From NCBI GenBank assembly GCA_016712225.1, contig JADJRL010000003.1, positions 3,237,501 through 3,301,500 of the forward strand: a stretch of DNA of 64,000 nt. The letters run 5' to 3'. This document shows, piece after piece, positions 18,995 through 28,145 of the stretch. How positions within the stretch are numbered: the stretch's first letter is position 1; every line of letters begins with the position of its first letter. The translations under genes were made by a program, and so were the position numbers. Source of the stretch: Candidatus Defluviibacterium haderslevense (lineage in GTDB: Bacteria; Bacteroidota; Bacteroidia; Chitinophagales; Saprospiraceae). The notes under the pieces were generated by a model. It did not search any database, was not told where the DNA came from, and saw only the letters and a program-made list of their open reading frames with translations.

Positions 18995-19002
18995 CAAAAA
19001 TA
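18995..19002 (-). promoter_or_regulatory. Bacteroidota -7 promoter box (TATTTTTG on minus)
   Basis: On the minus strand TATTTTTG fits TAnnTTTG, 29 bp upstream of the tsaD ATG. The motif is AT-rich, so support is moderate. Confidence 0.4.
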
Positions 19003-19044
19003 GCTTTATTAGAAGTATTATTAGATATAATTGATTATCATTTC

Positions 19045-19671
19045 ATGTTAGGACTTATAAATCAAAGGGAAGTACATTTATTAAATCAGGATGGTCATGT
19101 GAAGATTGAACCCTTAGATTCAGTTCAAAATATGGATTTGATAAAGTCCTCAAAGTACCTTTCCATCTCAAGGAAGTTTGTTTTATTTCCTAAAAACCAT
19201 ACTAACGATCGTATAGAGCAATATTTTCCGGTTTACCCCAATGAGCAGGTTATTCATGATTTTAAAGATCAATCTAACTATCAAGTTTCCTATATTATAA
19301 ACAAAGCATTTATTAATTTTTTTAGACAAGGCCACCATGCTGCATCATTTATAAATGAATTGACCTCACATGTCATTTGTAATGATCAAACATGTACGTT
19401 TATTTTATTATTGCACAATCATGCTATAGTAATGACAAAACGTCTGAATGATTATTTGTTTTACAATATTTTTGAATTTGATCAAGCTGAAGAACTACTC
19501 TATTACATAACTCAATTGTATTTACATTTAAATATAGATAGAGAGGTGGGACGTATCGTGTTCATGGGTGAAATTGATACAGAATCAAAAATATACGATT
19601 TATTTTCAGTTTACTTTAGACATTTGGAAATGGATAAAAGTCTAATTTTTAAATCCTTAATTGAGTCTTAA
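19045..19671 (+). CDS. DUF3822 family protein
   Basis: 208-aa cytosolic protein that I place in the Bacteroidota family DUF3822, whose members often sit directly before rsmD, as here (11-bp gap). Members look like a degenerate actin/ASKHA-type fold, and no catalytic motif is visible. Segments such as IINKAFINFFRQGHH and FNIFEFDQAEELLYYI are consistent with the family. The neighbourhood suggests a link to rRNA modification or ribosome assembly, but that is only inference. Confidence 0.7.
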   Translation: MLGLINQREVHLLNQDGHVKIEPLDSVQNMDLIKSSKYLSISRKFVLFPKNHTNDRIEQYFPVYPNEQVIHDFKDQSNYQVSYIINKAFINFFRQGHHAASFINELTSHVICNDQTCTFILLLHNHAIVMTKRLNDYLFYNIFEFDQAEELLYYITQLYLHLNIDREVGRIVFMGEIDTESKIYDLFSVYFRHLEMDKSLIFKSLIES

Positions 19672-19682
19672 GTTCTAATTCA

Positions 19683-20231
19683 ATGAGAATATCTGGTGGA
19701 ACATTACGAGGAAGAACTTTTTATCCTCCTGCAAACAATTGGCCTACAAGGCCTACAACAGATATGTCTCGTACCGCTTTATTCAATATTTTACAAAATA
19801 AATTGGATTTTGAATCCGTGCGAATGCTGGACTTATTCGGTGGAACTGGTGCTCATTCCTATGAATTTATTTCTAGAGGTTGCACCGATGTAACCTATGT
19901 AGATAAATTTAAACCTGCGACATTATTTGTACACCAAAAAGCTATTGAATTTGGAATATCAACTTCACTCAAAATTGTTCATTCAGATTATTTGATGTTC
20001 GTCAAAACTTGTCACCGGAAATTTGATTATATTTTTGCTGGTCCGCCATATGGTTTAGTTCAGTTAGACGGGATACCAGATGTGGTGTTTGAATCGAATA
20101 TTCTGGATGATGATGGCTTATTCGTTTTAGAACATGATCCCAGTCACGATTTTAAAAATCATGGTAACTTATTAGATGTACGTAATTACGGTCAGACTCA
20201 TTTTTCTTTTTTTAAAAAGAAACAAAATTAA
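19683..20231 (+). CDS. rsmD: 16S rRNA (guanine-966 N2) methyltransferase family (RsmD)
   Basis: Small SAM-dependent methyltransferase (182 aa) that modifies G966 of 16S rRNA. Signatures: MRISGGTLRGR at the very N terminus, RPTTDMSRTALFNIL (the family R-P-T-x-D-x-x-R-x-x-L-F-N pattern) and the SAM loop DLFGGTGAHSYEFISRG. The catalytic (D/N)PPY motif reads Gly-Pro-Pro-Tyr (FAGPPYGL), with Gly at the usual Asp position. Whether that is normal for this clade needs an alignment. Follows DUF3822 in a likely two-gene operon. Confidence 0.85.
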   Translation: MRISGGTLRGRTFYPPANNWPTRPTTDMSRTALFNILQNKLDFESVRMLDLFGGTGAHSYEFISRGCTDVTYVDKFKPATLFVHQKAIEFGISTSLKIVHSDYLMFVKTCHRKFDYIFAGPPYGLVQLDGIPDVVFESNILDDDGLFVLEHDPSHDFKNHGNLLDVRNYGQTHFSFFKKKQN

Positions 20232-20322
20232 ATTTTATGATTCGGTTAAATGATAACCAATATCGAGATATTTATTTTTAGTTATATTGAAATTCAAGAA
20301 CATTTTTTTTAAATGCACAACA

Positions 20323-20799
20323 ATGAAAATTAAATTTGAAGAACCTGAAGCATTAAGTGATGTGGCTCAATTTCACCAATTATTTGATATGCCCATTTTG
20401 GATACACCTGGTATTCCGGATATAGAGCGATGTAAATTGAGAATTGCCTTACTTTCAGAAGAATTAGAGGAATTGAAGGAAGCTATTGAGAATAATGATA
20501 TTGTTGAAGCAGCAGATGCTTTTTGTGATTTACAGTATGTATTATCCGGGGCCATTCTTGAATTTGGTTTAGCGCATAAATTTAAACAATTATTTGATGA
20601 AGTACAACGATCAAATATGAGTAAAGCATGTGCAACAATGGAGATTGCCGAAACCACACAGAAAAAATATTTTGATGAAAAGCAAATGAATTCTGAAATT
20701 AGGATAAAGGAAGATCAATTTTTAGTTTACCGAAAGGAAGACGGAAAGGTGCTCAAATCTGTAACCTATAGTCCTGCTGATTTGAGAAGTATACTATAG
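20323..20799 (+). CDS. MazG-like nucleotide pyrophosphohydrolase family protein
   Basis: About 158 aa from ATG 20323; a frame from TTG 20287 would add 12 residues without support. The all-alpha NTP-pyrophosphohydrolase metal motif is visible as SEELEELKEAIENND followed by VEAADAFCDLQYVLSG, i.e. the EExxE...ExxD signature of MazG/dUTPase-2-type enzymes. These house-clean non-canonical nucleotides or hydrolyse dNTPs. The C-terminal ~60 residues form a small beta-rich tail. Exact substrate unclear. It stands alone, converging with the flavoprotein gene. Confidence 0.78.
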   Translation: MKIKFEEPEALSDVAQFHQLFDMPILDTPGIPDIERCKLRIALLSEELEELKEAIENNDIVEAADAFCDLQYVLSGAILEFGLAHKFKQLFDEVQRSNMSKACATMEIAETTQKKYFDEKQMNSEIRIKEDQFLVYRKEDGKVLKSVTYSPADLRSIL

Positions 20800-20825
20800 T
20801 TTTTGTGTTTTAAAATAGGAATGAT

Positions 20826-22031
20826 TTATTTTTTTTCTGTAGCATTTAAATGTTGAGCTAAGAAATATCCCATACTCAAAGATGCCTGTAATAAATATCC
20901 TCCGGTTGGTGCATCCCAATCCAGCATTTCTCCTATAACATAATGATGGCTTAATTTTTTTAATTCAAAATTTGAAGTGACTTCATTCAATGCGACACCA
21001 CCTACAGTAGAAATGGCTTCATCTATAGGAGCTAATGCATAAATAGTCAGAGGTAAATGTTTTATGCTATGAGCGAGTAGGGTTGGATTAATAAATTCTT
21101 CTTTAGATAAAGTATTTTTTAATAGCGCAATGCTTTCAGAACTACATTTTATTTTTGTGATCAATATTTTTTGGATGGATTGATTACCCCTATGTTTTAA
21201 AGACCATTCAATCTGATCAAAAGGTAATTGGGGTTTCAGGTCAATATATATTTTAGCTTCGTCATGAGTATTTAATTGATTTCGAATCTCTTGACTTAAA
21301 GCATAAATAGCACCGCCCTCCAATCCAAACTTGGTAATCATCAGTTCCCCCTTAATGGATTTTTGTTCACAATGTATTGCAATATTTTTGAGTGATTGAC
21401 CTTCAGCTATTTTTAAAAAATCAGCAGGCCAGTGAATTCCAAAGGCACAATTCGAAGCTTGAAATGGAATTATTTTAATATTTTTCTCTTCAAATCGTTT
21501 TGACCACAACCCATTGGAGCCTGTTTTCTTCCAACTTGCACCACCTAAGCTAAAGATAATGATATCAAATGTAAGGACTAGCTGTTGCACTTTAGTTTGA
21601 AAAACCAATTGCATGTCTTCATTCCAACTCATCCATGTGTGATTACATTGTATGGATATATTTTTTGATTTGATATGCTCTATGATGGTCATGAGTACCT
21701 GTATAGGTTTTATTCCCCTTTGAGGAAAAATCCTTGCACTGCTTCCAATATATGTTTCTATGCCAAGTTCTTGGAGCCATTGTACTAATGAAGAATTTGG
21801 AAAAGCAGAGATGCATTCATCCATAAAACCGTTAGGATGATATTTTGTAAGGAAGGATGCTAACGATTCTGAATGGGTCAAATTGAGTCCACCATCTCCG
21901 GCTACTAAAAATTTTCTTCCTAATGTATTATTTTGCTCATAAATTGTAATATCAAACTGAGATTCATCCAGGCATGATGCTAACATTAATCCGGCTGCAC
22001 CTCCTCCAATAATTGCAATTGATTTTTTCAT
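20826..22031 (-). CDS. NAD(P)/FAD-dependent oxidoreductase, HI0933/YhiN-like (TIGR03862 type)
   Basis: Flavoprotein of about 400 aa with the FAD-binding Rossmann motif GGGAAGL at the N terminus and the family segment LGRKFLVAGDGGLNLTHSE. A C-terminal FAD contact TVGGVALNEV and the end motif GEMLDWDAPTGGYLLQ are typical of the HI0933 group. Physiological substrate is not established for most members. It ends the leftward group DEAD helicase, DUF1415 protein, flavoprotein (16-bp gap from DUF1415). Confidence 0.85.
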   Translation of the reverse strand: MKKSIAIIGGGAAGLMLASCLDESQFDITIYEQNNTLGRKFLVAGDGGLNLTHSESLASFLTKYHPNGFMDECISAFPNSSLVQWLQELGIETYIGSSARIFPQRGIKPIQVLMTIIEHIKSKNISIQCNHTWMSWNEDMQLVFQTKVQQLVLTFDIIIFSLGGASWKKTGSNGLWSKRFEEKNIKIIPFQASNCAFGIHWPADFLKIAEGQSLKNIAIHCEQKSIKGELMITKFGLEGGAIYALSQEIRNQLNTHDEAKIYIDLKPQLPFDQIEWSLKHRGNQSIQKILITKIKCSSESIALLKNTLSKEEFINPTLLAHSIKHLPLTIYALAPIDEAISTVGGVALNEVTSNFELKKLSHHYVIGEMLDWDAPTGGYLLQASLSMGYFLAQHLNATEKK

Positions 22032-22047
22032 GAATCAATTCCTGTAC

Positions 22048-22605
22048 TTATGATTGTTGTATACAAGCTGCACGAAGCAATGACATATAATTCAAACCTT
22101 TTTCTTGGGCATATTGGATGTTTCTTTCAGGTATTGATTCCAGATCATCATAATGAAGTCGTATTTTTTCAATACTATCTTCACGTAAGAAATGTAACAT
22201 AGGATATATTGATCTATTGGTATAATTCGCAGGATCTTCGTCATTAGAACCTTCAAAGCAATATTGTGGATGAAAACTTGCTATTTGTATGATGCCTTCA
22301 TATCCTTCTTCTTCTAAAATGATTTCAGATTCTTCTACGAAATCTAAAAAGTCTTCAAATGATTCATAAGAATCCGGGAATAATGTAAAACTCGTTTCAA
22401 TATCTTCATGTTCACTGAGGTATTTAAGTTCAGATAAAATAAGTTCATCTATTGAAACATTATTATTCGCAAATACTACATTGAATCGTATATTATTTTT
22501 TATACTCAATGCCTTGGCGGCAAAGGGACAAAAGTTGCAACCAATAACCACCTGTTTGATCCAGTTTATAGTTTGATTAATGATCGTTTGTTCTTGATTT
22601 ATCAT
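22048..22605 (-). CDS. DUF1415 family protein
   Basis: 185-aa cytosolic protein matching DUF1415. The N-terminal CNFCPFA (Cys-x-x-Cys-Pro) is the family signature and could bind metal or act in redox chemistry. SFHPQYCFEG and NRSIYPMLHFLRE are also conserved family segments. Start ATG overlaps the helicase stop by 4 bp (ATGA), so the two are translationally coupled. Function unknown. Confidence 0.82.
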   Translation of the reverse strand: MINQEQTIINQTINWIKQVVIGCNFCPFAAKALSIKNNIRFNVVFANNNVSIDELILSELKYLSEHEDIETSFTLFPDSYESFEDFLDFVEESEIILEEEGYEGIIQIASFHPQYCFEGSNDEDPANYTNRSIYPMLHFLREDSIEKIRLHYDDLESIPERNIQYAQEKGLNYMSLLRAACIQQS

Positions 22606-23942
22606 GAGGATTTCTTTTTCTTTTGACCTCGGGTTATGGGTTTACCATATTTTTTCATCATTTTTTCGTTCCTTCTGATTTTGTGATTTGTTTTTTTGTT
22701 TTTATCAGATTTTTCATGGAATGCGGATGAAGTTAAATCTATTTTGGGTCTTTTAATTTGTATTTCTCGTGTGCCGGTATTTGGTAGCTCATCATCTGTT
22801 AGAATATCTGAAATATTGATAACTTCAGGAAGCGGAATTATCCTTACTGCTTTTTGAATAAATGTTTCTATTTCATCGTGCAATGGTTCATCTTTTTCTG
22901 TAATAAAACTGATGGCAATACCATCTTTGTCGGCCCTTCCTGTTCGACCAATTCTGTGGATATAGAGTTCAGGCAAATCGGGTATATCAAAGTTGATAAC
23001 GTGTGAAACCCCTTCTATATCAATACCACGGGCAATGATGTCAGTAGCAATTAATGCAGTCGTAATTCCTTGTTTAAAATCTTCTACTGATTTAAAACGA
23101 TAATTTTGTTCTTTATTAGAATGGATAATGCCAATTTGATTAGGAAACAAAAGATTTAATTTTTCAAAAACCTGGTCTGCCAAAGCTTTTGTTCTTGTGA
23201 AAATGAGTGTTTTCTTAAATTCTTCTTTTTTCAATAAATACTCTAGTACATTTATTTTTGTATTGAAATTAGGCACCTTGTATCCTTGTAAAATGATTTT
23301 TTCTAGAGGAGTACCGGAAGGAGCTGCTTCAATTTTTATAGTGTTCGAAAAGTAGGTAAGAATTAATTGTTCTACATCATAGGTTAGTGTAGCCGAGAAC
23401 ATAAGATTTTGTCGCTTATTAGGTAATAAATCAAATACCCGAATCAGTTGTGGTCGAAAACCTAAATCCAACATTTCATCCACTTCATCTATGATTAATC
23501 TTTTTATAGATTTTAATTTCAAATGGCCATTTAATACTAAATCCAATAATCTGCCTGGTGTTCCAACAATAATGTCAATACCTTCCTGAATTATTTTAGC
23601 TTGATTTTTAATATTAGTACCTCCGTAGACTCCACAGATTCTTATGGTCATATAAGTACTTAATTTTTGTATTTCTTGTTCTACTTGTGCGACCAGTTCT
23701 CTGGTAGGTACAATAATAAGTATTTGAGGATGTATATCCTTTGTGAAATTCCAAAGTCGAAGACAAGGTAATAAATAGGCTAGGGTTTTACCGGTACCTG
23801 TTTGTGCGATTCCTATTACATCACTTCCGGACATCACTACTGAAAAAGCCTTAGATTGAATGCTTGTTGGAACCGTATAGCCCAAGTCGTTTAAAGCTTT
23901 TCTTAAAGACTGATTTAAATTTAATTCTTCAAACGTGTTCAT
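22602..23942 (-). CDS. DEAD-box ATP-dependent RNA helicase
   Basis: RhlE-like RNA helicase, 446 aa, probably acting in ribosome assembly or mRNA turnover. Motifs in order: Q motif (TVPTSIQ), Walker A AQTGTGKT, PTRELV, GTPGRLLDLV, motif II DEVDEMLD (DEVD rather than DEAD), SAT, TRTKALADQVFEKL, ATDIIARGIDIEGVSHVINFD and HRIGRTGRADKDG. The tail after residue ~400 is Lys/Arg-rich, as in many RNA-binding C termini. First gene of a leftward three-gene operon. The DEVD variant is seen in other active helicases. Confidence 0.93.
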   Translation of the reverse strand: MNTFEELNLNQSLRKALNDLGYTVPTSIQSKAFSVVMSGSDVIGIAQTGTGKTLAYLLPCLRLWNFTKDIHPQILIIVPTRELVAQVEQEIQKLSTYMTIRICGVYGGTNIKNQAKIIQEGIDIIVGTPGRLLDLVLNGHLKLKSIKRLIIDEVDEMLDLGFRPQLIRVFDLLPNKRQNLMFSATLTYDVEQLILTYFSNTIKIEAAPSGTPLEKIILQGYKVPNFNTKINVLEYLLKKEEFKKTLIFTRTKALADQVFEKLNLLFPNQIGIIHSNKEQNYRFKSVEDFKQGITTALIATDIIARGIDIEGVSHVINFDIPDLPELYIHRIGRTGRADKDGIAISFITEKDEPLHDEIETFIQKAVRIIPLPEVINISDILTDDELPNTGTREIQIKRPKIDLTSSAFHEKSDKNKKTNHKIRRNEKMMKKYGKPITRGQKKKKSS

Positions 23943-24105
23943 ATATGTTATAAAAATATTTTGTTGGTTTTCTTAATTGAAATTGTAATAATGAATAAAA
24001 GCGATTTATATGAGATTGGGCTTTGTCGCTAATTCAATAATTTCTTTTGAACTGAAGTTGATATTTATTTAATTTATTATTTAAAACAAAATTTTATTTT
24101 TGGCT

Positions 24106-24951
24106 TTAATTATTGGTCTCTTTAGTAATTAATTGAATTCCATTTTCTTTAAGTAATATAACTTTTTGTTTGAATAATGAGCCTACTGCTTTTTTAAAAT
24201 TCTTTTTACTCATATTAAGTGCTGCATGTATTTCTTCGGCAGGACTATTGTCATGTAATCCGATAAAACCATTTTGTTGGTTTAGACATTCAAGTAAGAA
24301 TTTTGCATTTGGCTCAATATTTTTATAGCCTATTGCTTGTATGGAAACGTCAATTTTATGATCCGGACGAATTAATTTTATAGTGCCTTTCAACTGTTCA
24401 CCAATGTGTAAGGGCTGAAAGAGTTCATCATGATATATTAATCCCCTGTGACATTGATTAATAATGACATTCACGCCGATATCAGAAATATGAGTGACCA
24501 GAAGATCCACTTCATCAAACTTTTTAACAGTCAATTCCTGATTGGATGTAAATTTATTAATTTTACTTGACGCGATTAGTCGATCTGTGAGTTCATCTAA
24601 ATAGCAATAGACCACATAATCTTGCCCTTCAATCATTTTAGTAGCTTGTTCATTAAAGGGAACAAATAAGTGTTTTTCCAATCCCCAGTATAAAAAGGCT
24701 CCAATATCATTGGTTTGTGCTACTTTGAGCAATGCGAACGTATTTAATTTAATTAAAGGTTCTAAAGTAGTAGCAATGACACGTTCACTTGAATCCAAAT
24801 ATACAAATACCCGGATTGATGCCCCTAATTCAATGGAATTGGGAACGTATTTATTGGGTAATAATACTTCGTCAATTCCGTTTCCAAGGTATAAACCAAC
24901 AGTTGTCTTTCGAAGTACCTGTAAGGTATGATGTATTCCAATAGTTAACAT
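24106..24951 (-). CDS. cvfB: CvfB-like S1-domain RNA-binding protein
   Basis: 281-aa protein resembling CvfB (YitL) with tandem S1-like OB folds and a C-terminal winged helix. Visible S1-type strands: TVGLYLGN, DIGAFLYWGLEKHLFVPF (the D-x-G-x-F signature) and DIGVNVIINQCHRGLIYHDELF. The C terminus LNMSKKNFKKAVGSLFKQ is the winged helix typical of the family. In Staphylococcus CvfB affects virulence-gene RNA; here it is probably a general RNA-binding regulator. A -7 box lies 19 bp upstream. Stands alone. Confidence 0.85.
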   Translation of the reverse strand: MLTIGIHHTLQVLRKTTVGLYLGNGIDEVLLPNKYVPNSIELGASIRVFVYLDSSERVIATTLEPLIKLNTFALLKVAQTNDIGAFLYWGLEKHLFVPFNEQATKMIEGQDYVVYCYLDELTDRLIASSKINKFTSNQELTVKKFDEVDLLVTHISDIGVNVIINQCHRGLIYHDELFQPLHIGEQLKGTIKLIRPDHKIDVSIQAIGYKNIEPNAKFLLECLNQQNGFIGLHDNSPAEEIHAALNMSKKNFKKAVGSLFKQKVILLKENGIQLITKETNN

Positions 24952-24969
24952 TCAAATATTTTCAACGTA

Positions 24970-24977
24970 CAAAGATA
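24970..24977 (-). promoter_or_regulatory. Bacteroidota -7 promoter box (TATCTTTG on minus)
   Basis: Minus-strand TATCTTTG, 18 bp before the cvfB ATG. It is the same octamer as the box before the response regulator gene at 6540. Confidence 0.5.
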
Positions 24978-25187
24978 TTAAAGAATTTCTTTGAAATCTA
25001 ATAATTATTATATTGTAAACTTTTTGTTAAGTTTATATGTCTTATGAATCATAGCTGAATTGGGATTTATTTTATTTGGACAATTTTTTTTGAATTTTTT
25101 TTTACTATCCATCAACTATGGATCTATTCTTATCTATCAATTGTCATTAAAGACTTATTTATAGCATTATTTTAACTTAAAAAAAAC

Positions 25188-25195
25188 TAATTTTG
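25188..25195 (+). promoter_or_regulatory. Bacteroidota -7 promoter box (TAATTTTG)
   Basis: TAATTTTG ends 8 bp before the lptF/G ATG (25204). Transcription from it would begin close to the start codon, giving a nearly leaderless mRNA. Confidence 0.5.
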
Positions 25196-25203
25196 CAACC
25201 ATT

Positions 25204-26712
25204 ATGATTCGGATTAAGCAATTGGATAGAATGTTAATTAAAGGTTATGTCGGACCTTTCTTGGCTTCTTTTTTTATTGCTTTATTTGTGTTGGTCATGC
25301 AGACCTTATGGCTCTATATCGACGATATCATAGGAAAGGGGGCTGGTATTTTAGTAATTTTTGAATTTCTGGGTTATCTGTCTGTATCATTAATACCAAT
25401 GGCACTTCCAATAGGTGTGTTATTGGCCGGTGTTTTTTTATTTGGAAATTTGGGAGAACGCCATGAATTATCCAGTATGAAATCGTCAGGAATTTCATTG
25501 ATACGTATTATGATTCCATTAATGCTTTTTGCAGGGTTGATTGCTTTGAGTTCATGGGTTTGTTCTGATTTCGTTATTCCTAAATCCAATCTAAAATTTT
25601 TAAGTAGACTTCACGATCTTAAAAGACAGAAACCTACTTTAAGCTTAGAGGAAGGTGTATTTAACGATGATTTTTATGGATACGTCATTAGGATTGAGAA
25701 GAAGGGTAGTGATGGTAAGTCAATTACCAATATTTTAATTGATGATCACAATAGTTCTGCTGGTAATGGCTCTAAAGCGACAATTGTAGCCAAGACAGGA
25801 ATCATGTACGTTACTACTGGAAATAAATTTTTAGTCATGGAACTTTATGATGGTGAAATTTACCAAACACCTGATAGACCATCCAATAACAGGACTTCCT
25901 TTCCATTCATTCGGACCCGTTTCGATCATTTGACCAAAGTCTTTGGCCTTGAAGAATTTAATTTGGAACGTACAGATGAGGATTTATTCAAGAATAATCA
26001 ACGGATGCAGAATTCCAAGCAATTGCGTGTTGAGATTGATACGATTGATAGAGAAATTTCCAAAACAGTTAGTCCTGTTTTTGACCATGTGAGTACATGG
26101 AGAAAAGTAGAACAACTTACTCCGGTTTCTGTTGATGATAAAGCAGTAACTAGTGCACAAAAGAGAAATTTGAATTTTGAAAAATTTAGAAATAGTCTGG
26201 AAGAGAGTTTTACAAAAAGAGACCAATTGGATTCTTTGATTCAAAATTTCGAACATCTAGATTCTAATCAAATATCCACCATCGCGGTTAAGGCTAAAAA
26301 TACATTGAAAAATCAGATCGACCGAAAAGGTGGATTCACGGAGAATCAAAAATCATTACTTAAGAAAAAGGCAAAATTTTCTTATGAATTATACATTAAG
26401 TATTCTTTTGGTTTGATTTGTTTTATTTTTATTTTCATAGGTGCACCGCTGGGTGCGATAGTGCGAAAGGGTGGATATGGATATCCTCTCATTTTATGTA
26501 TATTTGTATTCGTCTGTTATATTTTGTTGAATACTTTTTGTAAACGTTTATCTGAAAGCTTAAGTATAGATCCTAATATAGCTGCCTGGATACCTTGTAT
26601 TGTTATGATTCCACCTTGTCTAATGTTGACCTGGTCTGCTCAAAGAGATCGAAATATTTTTACCGATGTTTATATGTTATTGAGTAAATTATTTCAAAGA
26701 AAACGAAATTAA
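25204..26712 (+). CDS. LptF/LptG family lipopolysaccharide export permease (YjgP/YjgQ)
   Basis: Inner-membrane permease of the LPS export ABC transporter. At 502 aa it is longer than the ~360-aa enterobacterial proteins. Three N-terminal membrane helices (within 1-125), a periplasmic beta-jellyroll (about 130-235), a charged, partly coiled insertion (about 250-390), then three C-terminal helices starting near 395 (YSFGLICFIFIFIGAPLGAIVRKGGYGYP). FLFGNLGERHELSSMKSSGIS is the family coupling-helix motif that contacts LptB. The insertion is the main departure from the short homologues. Convergent with xseB, 9 bp apart. Confidence 0.88.
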   Translation: MIRIKQLDRMLIKGYVGPFLASFFIALFVLVMQTLWLYIDDIIGKGAGILVIFEFLGYLSVSLIPMALPIGVLLAGVFLFGNLGERHELSSMKSSGISLIRIMIPLMLFAGLIALSSWVCSDFVIPKSNLKFLSRLHDLKRQKPTLSLEEGVFNDDFYGYVIRIEKKGSDGKSITNILIDDHNSSAGNGSKATIVAKTGIMYVTTGNKFLVMELYDGEIYQTPDRPSNNRTSFPFIRTRFDHLTKVFGLEEFNLERTDEDLFKNNQRMQNSKQLRVEIDTIDREISKTVSPVFDHVSTWRKVEQLTPVSVDDKAVTSAQKRNLNFEKFRNSLEESFTKRDQLDSLIQNFEHLDSNQISTIAVKAKNTLKNQIDRKGGFTENQKSLLKKKAKFSYELYIKYSFGLICFIFIFIGAPLGAIVRKGGYGYPLILCIFVFVCYILLNTFCKRLSESLSIDPNIAAWIPCIVMIPPCLMLTWSAQRDRNIFTDVYMLLSKLFQRKRN

Positions 26713-26721
26713 AGAAGATAA

Positions 26722-26916
26722 CTATTTATTATCCAGTGATATTTCTTTTTCAATATCTCTAAGTATCGTTTCACAATATAACATTAACTCCTTCGCTTTA
26801 ATAATTTCAGATGATATTTCTTCAATAGCAATTTCACCTTTTTCAAGTCGTTCCGCTATGGCATTTAACATGTCAAAGGCTTCTTGATAATTTAGTTTGA
26901 TTTTTGATTTTGCCAT
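26722..26916 (-). CDS. xseB: exodeoxyribonuclease VII small subunit
   Basis: 64-aa helical protein matching XseB: YQEAFDMLNAIAERLEKGE and the helix EEISSEIIKAKELMLYCE. It binds XseA to form ExoVII, which degrades single-stranded DNA. The start overlaps the end of xseA by 25 bp, the usual arrangement for coupled synthesis of this complex. Confidence 0.93.
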   Translation of the reverse strand: MAKSKIKLNYQEAFDMLNAIAERLEKGEIAIEEISSEIIKAKELMLYCETILRDIEKEISLDNK

Positions 26917-28145
26917 ATTTTTATTGGTTGACTGAGGACAGATCCGTCTTTTAACTTAGTAATCATAGGATCAGATAAATCTAATTCATGAATAGATGTA
27001 ATCGGTTTTTCATGTTGAAATAAAAGTGAATATCCCTTTTGATAAAATATAGATGGATCGTTAATCTTAATTTTATGATCCAATTGCAACAAAGTGGTGA
27101 ATTTATTTTGAATAAATTGTTGAACTAGATTATAGAGTTTATTTTTATAACGTATTATTTTTTGTTGTTCAGTATATTTAATATTGATAAAACTTGTGTT
27201 TAACGATTCTTTGATGTGGCGCAATTCGATCGCATAGGTAGAAATGATTTGAGAACCATAGAACCGAATACTTTCCATGGTTTTAATAACATTTTCTTCA
27301 GCGAGTCGATTGTGATTAATTATATATTCAGCTACTGCGGTTGGGGTTTTCAATGAGGCGAAGGCATTCATATCTGCTACAGACTCATCAATATGGTGCC
27401 CAACACCTATTAAAACCGGCAATGCAGAAAGTCCAATTTGTTTTGATATCTGATAAGTGTCAAAATCCATTAGATCCAATTTGGAACCACCACCTCTCAC
27501 AATGACTATGCCATCAAATGGAGTGACTTCTTGTTCATTAATGTTAATGATGGCTTGACTAACTTCAGTTTCAGTTTGAAGGCCTTGCATCGCTGCCGGA
27601 TAATAGCTTAACCTAAATTGATACCCAAAAGGATTAGACATCAGTTGATTTTCGAAATCTATTTTTCCAGCTGCAGTCATACTTGTAATTACAGCTAGAT
27701 TTTGAATGATGATCGGTAATTCTAATGTTCTGTTGATTTGCCAAAGATTTTCTTTTTTTAGTCGATCTATGGTTTGTATTTTTTGTTGTAATATTTTACC
27801 TAAGGTATAACTTTCATCTACTTTTTGAATATTGAGTTTTAATCCAAAACGAGGGTGATAATCCACGAGAACTTGGACTTTGATTTGATTTCCTTCCTTT
27901 AAAATAGTGAATATATCGGCACTTAATGATTTTTTTATAAGCCCGTAATTGGGTTTCCAAATGACAGCGGAAGACTGGGCAATAATGTCGCCTTGATCTG
28001 ATTTTTCTGCGAGTTCAATATAATAATGTCCTTTGCTTTCTTTGATTTGTAATAGTTCTGCGACTATCCAAACAGGATCATCAAAGTTTAAAGCAATAAC
28101 ACGTCTTACAAATTCATTTAACCGACTAAGTGATATGGTTTCCAA
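26892..28145 (-). CDS. xseA: exodeoxyribonuclease VII large subunit
   Basis: 417-aa nuclease subunit with an N-terminal OB fold (VWIVAELLQIKESKGHYYIEL) and the catalytic domain (LAVITSMTAAGKIDFENQL, IVIVRGGGSKLDLMDFD, GVGHHIDESVADMNAFASLKTPTAVAEYI), then a coiled-coil region. The GGG...DL and GHHIDES motifs form the predicted active site. Its start immediately follows the sucC stop (0 bp gap), so DNA repair and TCA-cycle genes share a transcript. Confidence 0.95.
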   Translation of the reverse strand: METISLSRLNEFVRRVIALNFDDPVWIVAELLQIKESKGHYYIELAEKSDQGDIIAQSSAVIWKPNYGLIKKSLSADIFTILKEGNQIKVQVLVDYHPRFGLKLNIQKVDESYTLGKILQQKIQTIDRLKKENLWQINRTLELPIIIQNLAVITSMTAAGKIDFENQLMSNPFGYQFRLSYYPAAMQGLQTETEVSQAIININEQEVTPFDGIVIVRGGGSKLDLMDFDTYQISKQIGLSALPVLIGVGHHIDESVADMNAFASLKTPTAVAEYIINHNRLAEENVIKTMESIRFYGSQIISTYAIELRHIKESLNTSFINIKYTEQQKIIRYKNKLYNLVQQFIQNKFTTLLQLDHKIKINDPSIFYQKGYSLLFQHEKPITSIHELDLSDPMITKLKDGSVLSQPIKIWQNQKSN

